Source of the DNA: Eublepharis macularius
Taxonomy: Eukaryota; Chordata; Lepidosauria; Squamata; Eublepharidae
Direction: 5' to 3'
NCBI RefSeq assembly: GCF_028583425.1
Contig: NC_072791.1
Span: forward strand, 30,325,368 to 30,389,367
DNA: 64,000 bases
Part shown: in pieces, positions 21,556-33,201 of the stretch
Layout: every line of letters begins with the position of its first letter
Numbering within the stretch: position 1 is the first letter of the stretch
The notes under the pieces: generated by a model
What the model saw: the letters and a program-made list of their open reading frames with translations, nothing else
Databases searched by the model: none
What the model was told of the DNA's origin: nothing
Translations under genes and position numbers: made by a program

Positions 21556-22643
21556 GGTACATTTCGCACTCGGTTTTTAGAGCGCGTTTGTACCTGTTCC
21601 ACATCCCATGTTTGCAAGGTTTTCACACTTAAAAGCAGTCATGGGATGCAGTCCCGCTTTTTGTCCGCTGTATCCCCGATTTTTCCCCCTGCGGACATAC
21701 CCCGATGTTTTTTTAAGTTCACTGCCGACTGGCAGCTGGCCCGCATTTTGCTAATGTGAACACTTTTGCCCCCTTTTTGCTTCTCTCCCCCCCTCTCCGT
21801 TTCCCTGGGAGCTGATTGGTTTGTGCAGAATTAACCACTCCCACCCTCCTCAGCTCTCTGAACTCCTTGTCCACCATTTTTTTTAGTAAAGCGAGCTGAG
21901 GGTCATAAGGCTGCTTCTTCGTTGGTTTCCTTCCTCCCGGTATGCATGCTGTTTTATTTTTTTTCAAAAGCCAGGAATGATTCCTAAACTTGCTGCTAAT
22001 TCCCTGCTAGCTTTAAAATCAAGGAAAGTGTTAAATAGCTGCTTTCTCCTTCCTCCCTTAGGGTATGCACACACATTCTTTTTTTTTTTAAAGACAAGAA
22101 TGGGTTGCAACGTTGTAATGTTCCTGCACTTTCTTCCTGGCTTTAAAAGCCAGGAAAGGATTAAATGGCTGCTTTTCCCTCCCTCCCAGGCATGTTTCAG
22201 ACTTTGCCAAAGAGGGGGAAAAAACCCAAGCATTTTGCACAGCCCTTTGGAAACAAGCCTCTGCTTCCTGGGAGGAGATTAATCGGCAGCATTTTAACCC
22301 TTTCCTGGCTTGATTTAAAAAAATGAGAGTGGTACATGTTTTCCCCCAGAACTCTGCCACCAATTGCCTCTCCGGTGGGCAGGGGACAGCCCAATCAGCA
22401 AAAAGGGGGGAAGGGTTCCAACATTGCAACATTACTACGCATGCTGAATTTTTTTTTTAAAAGTGTGACGTGAATTGCAAGGCCCCAAAAGCCCAAAATT
22501 GCACCGAGGTTTTGAAATGAAGCACAGACACCAAATCGAAATTGCAGTGGACAGTGTGAAATGAACAGGTGCAATGCCAAAGCCACTGCGATCCGGGCGA
22601 ATGCTCATAAACGGCGGTTTAAACCTTAAGTGTGAAAAGGGCC
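21556..22643. mobile_element. 1.09-kb non-autonomous DNA transposon
   Basis: Left end 'ggtacatttcgcactcgg', right end 'ccttaagtgtgaaaagggcc'. The same element lies in the opposite direction at 34265-35350 (start 'ggcccctttcgcacttacag'). It contains 'gctgattggtttgtgcagaattaaccactcc' as does the other copy. No transposase frame is present. Superfamily not determined. Confidence 0.7.
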
Positions 22644-23654
22644 AAAGACTTTTGCCTCAGACTTCAAAGTCTCAGTGTCAGCATAAGCTGAAGTACGCTT
22701 TACAAAGAGAACTGGGAGTTTGTTTTGGGTGAGATTGATTGGATAGTGGGTGAAACTCTCATTCAAGCCAAAAACAAGTGGGGTTAAATCTTCTGAGAAG
22801 AAGAATTCCTGCCCAGTTTTGAAAGGGGTTTGGTTCTGAGGACGATTTTGGTTGTGAAAGGAAAACAGTTTTAGACTACTCAGAAGACAGAAATACCCTC
22901 TCGTTTCAAAAAAGGAGTGAGTTAGTTGCACACAAAAAATGACAAACTCCAGTAAACTTGAACTGTCATAGAAAACTTCCTGAAGAAACATTGTTGCTGT
23001 ACCTAAATTACTAAGTAAAATACCTCTCACTGTTAAGAACCAAGAATATATGAAAATAAGCTTCAAGGATACTATTTTGCCATTTACACAAAGTATATTC
23101 TGTAATACTAACAAAGTTTTACCTCCACATTTCCATCCCCTGACTACACTTACTAAATCTCTGCCTGTTAAATAAAGCTGTTAATTTCTTTTCAAATGTT
23201 ATACAGTCTCTAATCCAATTTCCCACAAAAAGAAAGAAGGCTCCTGCTTTTCCTGGGCTGGACTAAAAAGCCAAAATTTTATCTGCATGTCGGGGTGGAA
23301 CAAACAGAATTTCAAAACCACAAATATTAACATACTCCTTGAGGCTGCTCAGTCAAAGCAGGGAAACTGAATTTTGGCGGGAAAATCTTCCTCCCGGTGG
23401 GGAGAGTGAATGGGCATCCATCTTACTAGTCCAGAGTTGAAGGGCTGTGTGCAGCCTAAGGAAGTAGGTTTATGGCTGGTGCAACCCTTGCCTGGCACAG
23501 GGAAGGTGCTGATGGCAATACCTAAGCCCAAAAAAGCAGCAAGGCTGGCTGGCTGCTTCTCTCTCCCTCCTTCCCTTCTTACTTTGTTGGGGTGGGACCT
23601 GTGCAGGCCCTGCTCCAGGGCCATTTTGTCCTGCCACTCTGCCCTGACTGCCCG

Positions 23655-23740
23655 TCAGAATAAACAATACTGACCTTGACAGGATGGCCCGTCAGAATAA
23701 ACAATACTGAACTTGACAGGATGGTAGTCTGAATCAATAA
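23655..23740 (+). repeat. SINE 3' part (copy A)
   Basis: 'gtcagaataaacaatactgaccttgacaggatgg' occurs twice in tandem, then 'gtctgaatcaataaatcatgtatgtttacatag'. It is the tail of the SINE whose head is at 19900-20040. Confidence 0.55.
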
Positions 23741-23927
23741 ATCATGTATGTTTACATAGAAATTCATGTCCTGTGATTCAAATGCCAAAAATGGACTAGA
23801 AGTGAATTATGCCTAAGATTCATATATTTCTTGAAGACTACAGTATGCATGTGCAAAATTGCCAGCACAGATCAAGGGAAGAGATTTCATAACACAGGTG
23901 ACTTCTTTAAAGACAGAAAGTAAATTG

Positions 23928-25526
23928 GGGGCCTTGCTTTACCTGATTGGAAAACTTACTATCAAGCGTGTTGCCTAGTTTGGATGAGAGATTGGATTTT
24001 ATTGGAAAATCCAAGACTTTTAGCTCTTGAAGGCCATGATCTACAGTTAGGATAGCGTGTGTTCATATGGTATGGAAAAGCAACTGGACATAAATATTTT
24101 AAAAATCACTTGATAAGGAAATCTCTTATAACGACATGGGATAGAATCGCACCGCAAATATATGTGAAAATCCCACAATGGGTTTCTCCATTAGAAGCAT
24201 TTACACAGCCAAATGTATTCTCTGTAGATAAGGTTATTAGATATAAAGAACTCTTAGATGATAAAGGAGTATTAAAAATGAAAGAGGACTTACAAAATCA
24301 AGGTATTAACTTAGATTGGTGGTCAAGAGCACAGACTGAATCTAGATATAATAAAGATAAAACTATCTATAGCATCGTCCTGGAAAAGCCCACAACCACT
24401 TTCTTTAACAACTTGGCACAATAAGATCTGGGATGCCTTCTTTATGGAAAAAAATTCCTATCAATTGAAGCTAATGGATTTTGTTAACCTGCAGCAAGAC
24501 TTTTGGGAGAATTGGTTACCAGTAGTTGATTATATGACCGCTCATGAAATATCACCTTGTACCCCTTACCCAATTGATCCTTTTAGTTTTTAAATTTCTT
24601 ATTTTTCTTTTTATGATGGTGTATATCGATATACATTGATACCTGTACTGTTATGCGTAACACTCTTATATGCCATGGTTCTTCAGCATATGCTTATTGT
24701 GGACTGTTATACTTACCTTTGAGGTTACTTGTTAGTGTGTTTGCTTGTTTAGTTTCATTGTGTTAGATGTATTTAAAAATATGAAAATTGTCAAAAATAA
24801 AGAATTTTTAAAAAGATAAGAAAATGGGAGGCTTCTATCTAGAACAAAAAGACTTTGAAAAACTGTTATGTGACTCATGAAAAACTGATTAAGAAAATGT
24901 ACCTATTTTTAATGCAAATGAAACTGAATGAAGGGGTAGAAAAGTGTAAAACTTTATGGGCTCAGAATCTAGGAGATAATATTGATTCAGCACAATGGAA
25001 TAAGATATGGAGAGTGAATGTAAAAATAATTAAATCTGTCATATTTAAAGAGAATATATACAAGATGTTTTACAGATGATATTTAACTCTGGATAGATTG
25101 GCTAAAATGTATAAGAATATGTCAAATAAGTGTTGGAAATGTGGGAAACATACAGGGACATTTTTTCATATGTGGTGGTCCTGTAAAGAGGTACATCGAT
25201 TTTGGATAATGGTACATACTTTAATACAAACTATTTTACAGATTTCGATTCCTTTTAAACCAGAGATATTTTTGTTAAATTGTATGCCAGATATGAATAA
25301 AGAACAGATGTACTTTATAGTCCATGTGGTAACTGCAGCTAGAATATTATTTGTATCATATTGGAAACAACAAACAGTACCGCAGCAAGAAGAATTAACA
25401 GTGAAGATAATGGAAACTGCAGAAATGGACAAATTAACTTCTCAAATGAAAGGACAAATGGAAGAAGACTTCGCTACACCTTGGAACCCCTTATACAAAT
25501 GGATAAAGAACAAATATAGAGACTAA
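23928..25526 (+). pseudogene. L1 ORF2 C-terminal region, broken and interrupted
   Basis: Reads GGLALPDWKTYYQACCLVWM, then a frame 24059-24360 ending in WWSRAQTESRYNKDK. After the nested insertion come NCYVTHEKLIKKMYLFLMQM and the Cys motif CWKCGKHTGTFFHMWW, ending INKYRD-type at 25526. At least two further stops are present (near 24056 and 25078). It is from a different L1 subfamily than the element at 1502, but the same as 62500-63768. Confidence 0.8.
24361..24811 (+). mobile_element. Nested 5'-truncated L1 3' end
   Basis: 451-bp fragment inside the L1, flanked by AAAGATAA at 24353-24360 and 24812-24819. It reads WHNKIWDAFFMEKNSYQLKL to DPFSF and stop, an L1 C terminus. A 3' UTR follows, then AATAAAG and an A-rich tail. 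A separate, later insertion of another L1 family. Confidence 0.75.
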
Positions 25527-26041
25527 AATCTAATAATAAGGCAATACTGTATGAAATATTAGAATTCACAGTTAAAGTTGTATTAGGATAAAATATAAAA
25601 CTGGAGAACTAGAATGTGGATATAAGCAAGCTTAATGGATTTTGCAAAATTGATTTGTTTCTCTTTCTACTCTGTTATCTATCTCCTTTCTCTTTCGTAC
25701 CTTCTAAAATAATAAAATATATTTTTTAAAAAATAAACACAGGAAGTAAAAAGGTGTGGTCTTGTGTCAGGAAGCATAGCTCTCAGTGTCATACCCTCCT
25801 CCAGGTCTTCACTCTACACACTTTCCCTCCCTTGCCATGAATTACCTAGTTCCCAGGTCCATTTCTTTCTTATGCCCAGAGATCAACCATGTATTACAGC
25901 TAAGAACAAAATTATTTTGCTACTGCAAACATATGAACTTCAGATAATTGCAGGATTTTACTCATCGACCTATACAATAATGAAATCTGTGTAACAGCCT
26001 AGGGACACATCAAGCAAATCTTTTGGGAGAGAATTAAAAAT

Positions 26042-26356
26042 TAGGGTATCCAGGTCCCCTGCCCCCCACTCCTGGCAGGAGGTTGGAGGCCCAGCTCCTA
26101 CCTTATCGCTTCCCCTGTCACGTGCGTATTCCCAGCCTGCATGATGACATCACTTCTGTGAAGTGACATCATCATGTGGGTCCCATGCCACCCTGGGAGC
26201 GCTCCTGTGCTCCCCAGGGGCCCAATTTGGACTGAATTGGGCCTGAATCAGCCTGAATCTGGCTGCTGCAGAGCGCAGGAGCTAACCAGGTAAGCAGGGG
26301 TGGGGGGTGGGAGGGGGAAATCCCCTGCCCCCCCCGGTGCGGGACTGGCATCCCTA
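26042..26356. mobile_element. hAT-type MITE with 8-bp TSD
   Basis: Flanked by TTAAAAAT at 26034-26041 and 26357-26364. Ends 'tagggtatccaggtccc' and 'gggactggcatcccta' are inverted copies. 315 bp, GC-rich inside, no frame. Confidence 0.8.
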
Positions 26357-26400
26357 TTAAAAATGTTGCTTTTTTGATTTCTTAACAATGTTTTCAGATA

Positions 26401-26620
26401 GAGTTGTCAACTCTGGCCAGGGAAAATCCTGGAGATTTGGAGACTGATCCTGAGGAAGGTAGGGTTTGGGGAGGGAAGGGACCTCAGCAGGGTATAATGC
26501 CAGAGTCCACCCTCCAGAGCATCCATTTTCTCCAGGGGAACTGATTTCTGTAGCTTGGAGATCAGTTGTATTTCCAAAAGATCTCCAGGCCCCACTTGGG
26601 TGTTGGCAATCCTATTTTCA
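26401..26620. repeat. 'Lizard' MITE copy
   Basis: 'agttgtcaactctgg...cctggagatttgg...ccaccctccagagcatccattttctccaggggaactgatttctg...ctccaggcccc...tggcaatccta'. Same family as 42540-42752. The flanks TTTTCAGA and TTTTCAAG look like a worn 8-bp duplication. Confidence 0.65.
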
Positions 26621-29324
26621 AGCAACATCTACTTCTTACTTTATAGACATTGTTGGTATATTAGTTCCTGCATTGCAACCTTATTATCAGAAAACAAACC
26701 ACAAGAAAAGTGATTTTTCAGTTGTCCTGATTTGGGACCAGAAATTGCTCTTATGCATCAGCCTGACGATATATTTGCTGTGGTTGCTTGATCTAGGGGA
26801 CAATTGGCAATGGACTTAGGACTCAGGGTGTCCATGAAAAATAATTTTTGATCAATATTTGTTCTTCTCGTGCCAGTCTTTACTGTCTCTGTTTAATGTT
26901 TAAAGGAAAGCATACATTTCTCAACAATATCCTACCATATAAATGATAGCTCAACACAGAGATCTCCCTCTCCCCCTCATTTTCAGACAGAAGGCTTTGA
27001 ATGTAAAGGTAAGTCTTGAAAGACTCTTTTCTGACCAGTATTAAAACTGGTCAGAATGGTTTGCACAATAGCTGATTGGTTTCACTGGATGAATTTTTAA
27101 CATTTCTGATTTTTCAGGGGGGTCTCTATTTCACTGCATCCATTCTCTTCCCCAAGTCATGAGTGTATTGTCAACCACAGGGGAAATACGGAGTGGTTCT
27201 ATATTGACTTACTTGTGGTCTCAAGGGAGAAAAGATATAGGAGACCATCGAACATTGCCTGAAAAGTTTTTGAAACAGGAGTGTGGGTTACAAATGTTCT
27301 AAACAAGCAGAGAAGAGAGAAGATAAGAGTCTTATAAATAGCAAAGTGCCTGCTAAATGATTGGTCTTGCACCATGTAACTCCACAAAGAAATGGTATAA
27401 CTGAGAATCTATCAAGTGCTAATCCCAATTTTCCTTCTGTTTCATTTTTTTAACCATCCTTTGCCTGGCCACCTATTTCCTCCAGTCCTTCTCTTTAACT
27501 GTCTTGCATCTGGCCGCTACTGGGCTTGCTGACTGCAAGGTTTGGAGGTGAAGGGCAGCCTTGGTCCATCTGGTGCCTGTCACTTATCCCTCCATCAGAG
27601 GAGATGGGCAGGCACTGCAAAGAAAAGAAGCAGCAGGGTCAAAGCTGGCAGTGAGCCCCTTGCTGGATCAGAGGATCTTGGCGCAGTGGTGCTGCTTCCT
27701 GTCACAATGTCCTTATCTACTTCTGCTCTTTCTTTCAGACACTGGCTGCTTCCATTTCTTTCCTCTTGCCTTCTGTATCCATTCCATTTTCTGCACACAC
27801 CCAGTACTAGCATCCTTTCTTTGGGTCTTCTGAGCCTGTCTTTTCCCTCCAGCTTTCCTTCCTGGCCAAAGTCTGTTTTGTCCTGTGGCCCCTTCACCTG
27901 CTGCCACTTTCCCCCACTTCTCAGCTTCTCTCATGTCCCTGAACCAAAGTCTTCCTTTTCCCTTTCCCTTTCCTTTTCAAGCTCTTTTGATCCAATGTTA
28001 TTGAGCAGGAGATAGGGAAATATGGTGGAGAGATACTTGGCCATGGCCAGCATAGTTCTTTGGCCTCTGTCCTCTACCAGATAGGCAACTATATTATCTT
28101 TTAATACAGTAGGAGGTAATTTAAAATAGGGGCAATCGATAATTTGTGATAAAAGTTATAATGAGAACATTCCAATATCTTAGGGGACAGAGTGTCAAAC
28201 TTTTTCAAATCACATTGGCAGAGTCTGGCCAAATAAGGCAAATTACAATATCTCCCACGTAGGACTGCTGACGGGCAGCATTTAGGCATGAAAGCATGAA
28301 TGTGTTACAGTAGTGAGGAACTGTTAGATATTTAGTATAGTATAGGCTGGAATAGTTGGAGGTGGAAGGATGCCAAAGAACTGGGAGGAATATACTCTCT
28401 GAGCTCGGATAACAGAGCTGGAATAATCTAAATTTTTATGCATTTCTTGATAGTTAGTATGCATTCAGTTTCCCCAAATCTCAATATATTGTCCTTTGCT
28501 AGACTGAGGCTTGATAGTTTCTTGTCTATTTCTTATATCCAACAGGTATAGAATTGATCTTGGTTTAGCTCATAAAGCAAACCATCCTTCTTTGTGGAGA
28601 AAAAGACACCGAAAACTCTCCCTTTTCCCCACAGTGGACTTGAGCCACACAAGAGTAGAGATTTTTAATTAGCCAGAGCAATCTCTTATCGATTACATTT
28701 TATAAATGCAACATACAGTTTACCTTTAGGCAGGGAGCCCTGAACCAAAGTGATCCAATGGCTACAGCTATGGTATATGGGCTTGGATGAATACATAGTA
28801 TGTAATTAGTAGAGTGTTTTGTTGTTGCTTTACCAAAACCACAGAGAATGGCATTTTCCACATAGGGACAGCATTTTGTGGTTTCCCTGTTGCTGGTACA
28901 GCTGCAGATAAAGCACATCAGCAACGGGGCTTCCGCATAGCTGGTTTCCTCACAGTTTTCCTGCCCCAATCCCTCAGAAGTGACTACCCGCCTTCCCTCA
29001 TTCTTTTGTGTTTTTTTTAAAAAAAAACAGCACTACAATATTATTATATCAATATACCACAAAAGTAGGTGTAGCGGGTTCGCTGAATTCCCAGTTTTCA
29101 TTTTTTTTAAAAAAATAAGTTTCTAGCCCCTTCACTTGCTGAGATATAAGGGAAAAGGTGTATCTTTGCAAGGGAAGGGACTAGAGCTGGGGATTTAAAT
29201 AAAATAAAAAGCATCCTGCTAGCTGGAGAAGGAAGTGGCAGCTGCAGGGACAAAATCAGGGAAAATTGATGCCATGTGAGTCAAAATTCCAGATTTCACA
29301 CCCACTTGGCAGTCATTCAGGCAG
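26621..29324. other. Intergenic stretch, no gene recognised
   Basis: No exon with serpin or other known motifs. 27700-27990 is pyrimidine-rich and gives composition-driven frames (157 codons from 27542) with no domain. At 28100-28290 the minus strand reads LPYLARLCQCDLKKFDTL, which looks like the C-terminal end of an old LINE protein. That reading is weak. Confidence 0.5.
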
Positions 29325-30315
29325 CACAATATGCAAAAAGAGAGAGTAACGGTATAGACCACAATATCACCAAAATCACCGTTACCAACTAACTAATCAA
29401 TTGTAAAAAAAAAAACTTTTAGAACACGTTATGTGCAAAATTACAAAATTTACTCACACAATATAAATATCAGCAAGTCATTCTAGCCACTTCTGTTAGG
29501 ACAACTATAACAGTGTGTATATTGTCATTCCAATAAGCATCTTCAACAACTATAACAGTGTGTATTTTGTCATTCCAATAAGCATCTTCAAAGGGGTGGT
29601 GTAACATTCAAACCAAGCCCCTGTTGTTTGCAGAAACATCCAAGCTTATCAAAGGGCTACAATAGCCTCTGTATAGCCTCTACAATAGCCTCTACAATAG
29701 CTCACCGGCGTAACCCGGCGTAATTACACAGCGACTTTTTAGGAGAAGGGTTACTCCCTTTCTTTCACATACGCCGGTGAGCGAGCTGTAATTAGGAGAG
29801 AAATGCTGTTTGACGTGCTGTATTTGTAACTGCTCTGAAGAAGGGGATACCGGAAACGGGACCTCTTGCTGGCTGACCCGTTCAGTTACAATTCTGAAAA
29901 ATGTCATTTTGAATTTAATAATTAATTTTGTGTTAAAAGTCGACTTGGGCAACAATTTTGTGCTTTGTACATATTGAGTTCTGCAGGAAACTGTATGATA
30001 TTGTACAGAGGCTATTGTAGCCCTTTGATAAGCTTGGATGTTTCTGCAAACAACAGGGGCTTGGTTTGAATGTTACACCACCCCTTTGAAGATGCTTATT
30101 GGAATGACAATATACACACTGTTATAGTTGTTGAAGATGCTTATTGGAATGACAATATACACACTGTTATAGTTGTCCTAACAGAAGTGGCTAGAATGAC
30201 TTGCTGATATTTATATTGTGTGAGTAAATTTTGTAATTTTGCACATAACGTGTTCTAAAAGTTTTTTTTTTACAATTGATTAGTTAGTTGGTAATGGTGA
30301 TTTTGGTGATATTGT
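29325..30315. mobile_element. Fold-back PLE with 14-bp target duplication
   Basis: 991 bp between AGTCATTCAGGCAG at 29311-29324 and 30316-30329. Arms 29358-29685 and about 29995-30315 are near-perfect inverted copies of about 320 bp. Each arm contains the same 42-44-bp tandem duplication ('acaactataacagtgtgtat...aagcatcttca' twice). The unpaired centre (29690-29990) has CTGAAGA, a short gap and GAAAC at 29835-29857. Confidence 0.85.
29835..29857 (+). ncRNA. Hammerhead-like core in PLE
   Basis: CTGAAGA, 11 bases (AGGGGATACCG), GAAAC. Stem II can pair only two to three bases, so it is probably weak. Confidence 0.25.
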
Positions 30316-30732
30316 AGTCATTCAGGCAGAGCAAATAATGTTTTTGAAAGATAGGAAAAAATCCAGGCGAACCCATGTAGGTGGATGACTGCGCCACAAT
30401 GCTGTGTGGAAGCAGGAAAAATGCTTTCCAAAAGCATTGAACTTGGGACAGATAAGCAGTGTGCAATACTCTAGTGTGTTCTTGGGCTGGATCTAGTGGA
30501 GGTTTTCCACAAACAAAAGGGAGGGCCATTTTCTCCCTTCATACAGCAGACCTCTGACTCCTGCTATTCCTGGAGAGCCTGTCCCACAGAAGCAACATTT
30601 GGGGGCTCATTTGTCCTGCTGCAGGAGAGGAGAGATGAGGAAGTCATGCTCCACAGATAGAAATCCATTCTGTATGTGGAAATTGTGTATGAATCCAGCC
30701 CCATACTCCCAAAAGTCCTATGCTGCCACATT

Positions 30733-30882
30733 GGCTGCTTCCACACATGTTGGATAATCCACTTTCAATACACTTTAGTGAACATTTGAAACTGATTTTC
30801 CATGTGTGGAACAAAAAATCCACTTCTAAAGGATTACGAAAGTGCATTGAAAGTGCATTATTCAACGTGTGTGGAAATGGCC
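30733..30882. mobile_element. 150-bp palindromic MITE
   Basis: Ends 'ggctgcttccacacatgtt' and 'aacgtgtgtggaaatggcc', inverted copies. Inside are 'cactttcaatacacttt' and 'aaagtgcattgaaagtgc'. Same length and ends as 37558-37707. Confidence 0.75.
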
Positions 30883-31794
30883 ATAGTTGTGTGTCTAGCA
30901 GTAGCTCATTGTTAAGGCTGCCAATTCCCCAGTGGGAGCAGGAGCTCCTCCTTTCCAAGCTCTTATTGCCAAATGCTGCTCCAAGTGGAGGGCAGGGGAG
31001 GGGGAGGGGAAATAAAGAAAACGGCACTGTCGCAAGAGTGATGATGTGGGTAGCTGTATGGTAAAACTATAAAATTTCTGGTGATCCCTAGAGCTACCAG
31101 CATGAAGCTGCCCCCTCACCATGTCCTACTCCCAACCCTCCTCTATTTGTTGATTTTGTCTCCAAACTCATTCTGGCTCATTAAGTACCAGGCCCTTTAT
31201 CTGTGGCAATCTTTGCCCCTTGTAACAGATCACAAGTTTTCCTTAGTGAGATCATGAATTAAATATCTCACAGATGAGAATCAGACACATTTCTGTGCAT
31301 AACTAGGGGTGTCTATGGTCAGACAACCGTGGACAATAGGGAAGCCAACATGATCGAGATTAAATTGTGCCATAAGCTGCAAACGATAAGTCAAATCAAT
31401 TAACCACAGGACACATATATACTCTATATGATATGTATCCATTTCAAAAGACATTTGTTCTGCTTTAATGAAGAGGGACACTGAGGCACAGTCATAACTC
31501 ACTCAATGAATTCATCACAGAGAATTCTGATGAAGCATAAAAGTTTAGAAATGATAAAAAGGAGTGCCTCTGAACATATGCAGAGTGCTTTCTTCTCACC
31601 AGTGAGTGATGGCAGCCTTCATCACTTTGAATGAAGGAGCAGCATGCATCTGAACATATGCAGAATGACTTTCACTTACCACTAGACAACTCAGCCTCTG
31701 CTTACCACTAGACAACTCAGCCTCTCTCCACACACTACATTTGTAATTAAAAAGCAGTAGTGCAAGTGATGCAAATAGAATCTATTTCATTCCC

Positions 31795-31975
31795 AACTTT
31801 CCTACAAGGAGCTCAAGGCATCATATGTGGTTTCCCCCTATTCATTTTATCTTCACAATAATCCTGTGAGGTCACATAGTAAGCTTCATGGCAGAGTCAG
31901 AATTTGAACCCAGCTCAGCTTGAACCTAGCCTGACACTCCAACCATTATACCATACTGAATGAGGACAGAGAAGT
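31795..31975 (-). repeat. tRNA-derived SINE
   Basis: Minus strand: 'tatggtataatggttggagtgtcagg' head, B-box-like GGGTTCAAATTC, 'ctctgccatgaag' body, then 'ttgtgaagataaaatg'. Diverged Sauria-like SINE. Confidence 0.65.
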
Positions 31976-32464
31976 GCTTTGAGTGCTTAACTTTCCTAGC
32001 CACCAATAACAATTCTGAATTTCTTGTCCCTCCTAGTTCAAACTGACAAATCTCTATTTTGAGTTCATTTGTGCAAATCAATCTCTCTTTTCACACCAAT
32101 CTCCTGCCTGCTATGTTTTGACATTATTTATGAATCAACAAATCAGCATTATGCATGACGTATGCATTGCATGCAGAAGTGAGACACACTGAAATATCAG
32201 TACCATACAACACAATACAAAGAATCTACAAAGTCAACAGTATAAAAGCAGAGATCCAAAACCACTACCCAAATCATAAATGAATATAAGAAGAAACAAT
32301 ACAGCGAAAACTTCCTTACCTGTTAAAGGCTCCATGTGTTCTTATGTGGGTGCCAAAGTTTCATAGTTTCATTTTCTAGCACATCCATACCTAGTGGATG
32401 ATCACATTAACTGATGCTGTGTAATCCACTTTGAGTCTCAGTGAGAAAGGTAGACTAATAATAT

Positions 32465-32530
32465 TAGGCAGGCAGGCAAGACAGACAGACTGACAGATAG
32501 ACAGGCAGGCAGGCATGTAGGTATGTAGGA
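32465..32530. repeat. GGCA/GACA/GTAG microsatellite
   Basis: Tetranucleotide run 'ggcaggcaggcaagacagacagac...acaggcaggcaggcatgtaggtatgtagg'. Confidence 0.85.
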
Positions 32531-33032
32531 AAAACAGGCAAGCATGGAGGCAGATGATCAACACAGAATCTGTGGCCTACAGGGTTTCCTATTACAAACT
32601 AGTGTCTGCCACTGAGAAGGAAAGCTAGACATTAGTCCACATATCAAGAGGTGCTGCCAGAGCCAACTACTTCAGGATGTGTGAACCGCCAATTCACACA
32701 TTATGGAGTATACAGGTTGGGGCATGGGAGGGTAAGTCATGAGTCATAGGTTCTAAATTCTGGCAGCGCCTGATTCAAAAAGGAGTTCAGCCTCTGCTCC
32801 CATGCCATTTCCCCAACTTAAAACAGTCTGGAGGGCACAATTTGGACCACTGGGGAGACCCTCGCATTCCTTGGGTTTCTATGGTGGGCTCAATAGCGCA
32901 CAGCTAGATCGTTTTAAGTCAGGAAAGCAGGAAAAGGGGTAGATGGAAGCTCAAGGTATTCTGTATTCCCAATCAAAACTGGGCTCCTCACACAAAGGAC
33001 CTGAGGTGATCTCATAACTGCCATCTGAGTGC

Positions 33033-33039
33033 TATAAAG
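33033..33039 (+). promoter_or_regulatory. TATA-like box of serpin B
   Basis: TATAAAG about 170 bases before the ATG. If used, transcription would start near 33062. A short non-coding exon could then end at 'gacaag' with a donor near 33088, followed by the acceptor 'tgtatag' at 33174-33180. This layout is inferred from signals only. Confidence 0.35.
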
Positions 33040-33201
33040 GGTGGGAACTCCAGACCTAAACTGTGTGTTCTTCAACGTGTGAAGACAAGGTTTGCACATT
33101 TTGATTACAGGACAAATAAACATCTTTCATTATATTCTTGAGGTCTTCAATGTGAATATGACTCTCTTCTTTTTTGTATAGGTCCTCTCCCAAAGGGCAC
33201 C

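Larger units (their letters stand above)
23925..25738 (+). mobile_element. 5'-truncated L1 (copy A only)
   Basis: Contains the ORF2 C-terminal part with an A-rich end. Flanks ACAGAAAGTAAA (23913-23924) and ACAGGAAGTAAA (25739-25750) are a 12-bp target duplication with one change. Gene B's flank near 44175 has no insertion. It is itself interrupted by another L1 end at 24361-24811. Confidence 0.85.
9621..25930. repeat. Segmental duplication, copy A
   Basis: Colinear with about 34236-45850, with long stretches around 90 percent or more identical by eye. Shared markers in order are the intron 2 text from 9640 / 35355, a Sauria SINE, exon 3, a 5S-like SINE plus BovB tail, exon 4, a CR1, exon 5 with 3' UTR, a MITE, SINEs, and a final block at about 25750-25920 / 45690-45845. 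The copies differ by many private insertions, listed separately. Confidence 0.85.
30883..33030. other. Intergenic stretch upstream of serpin B
   Basis: Holds a minus-strand tRNA-SINE (31795-31975), a small tandem duplication ('cttaccactagacaactcagcctct' twice near 31676-31725) and a GGCA/GACA microsatellite. No coding sequence is seen. Confidence 0.5.

Noticed and set aside
27542-28015. 157-codon open frame
   Set aside because: Pyrimidine-rich DNA with Ser/Leu/Phe/Pro-rich translation, no domain, no splice context.
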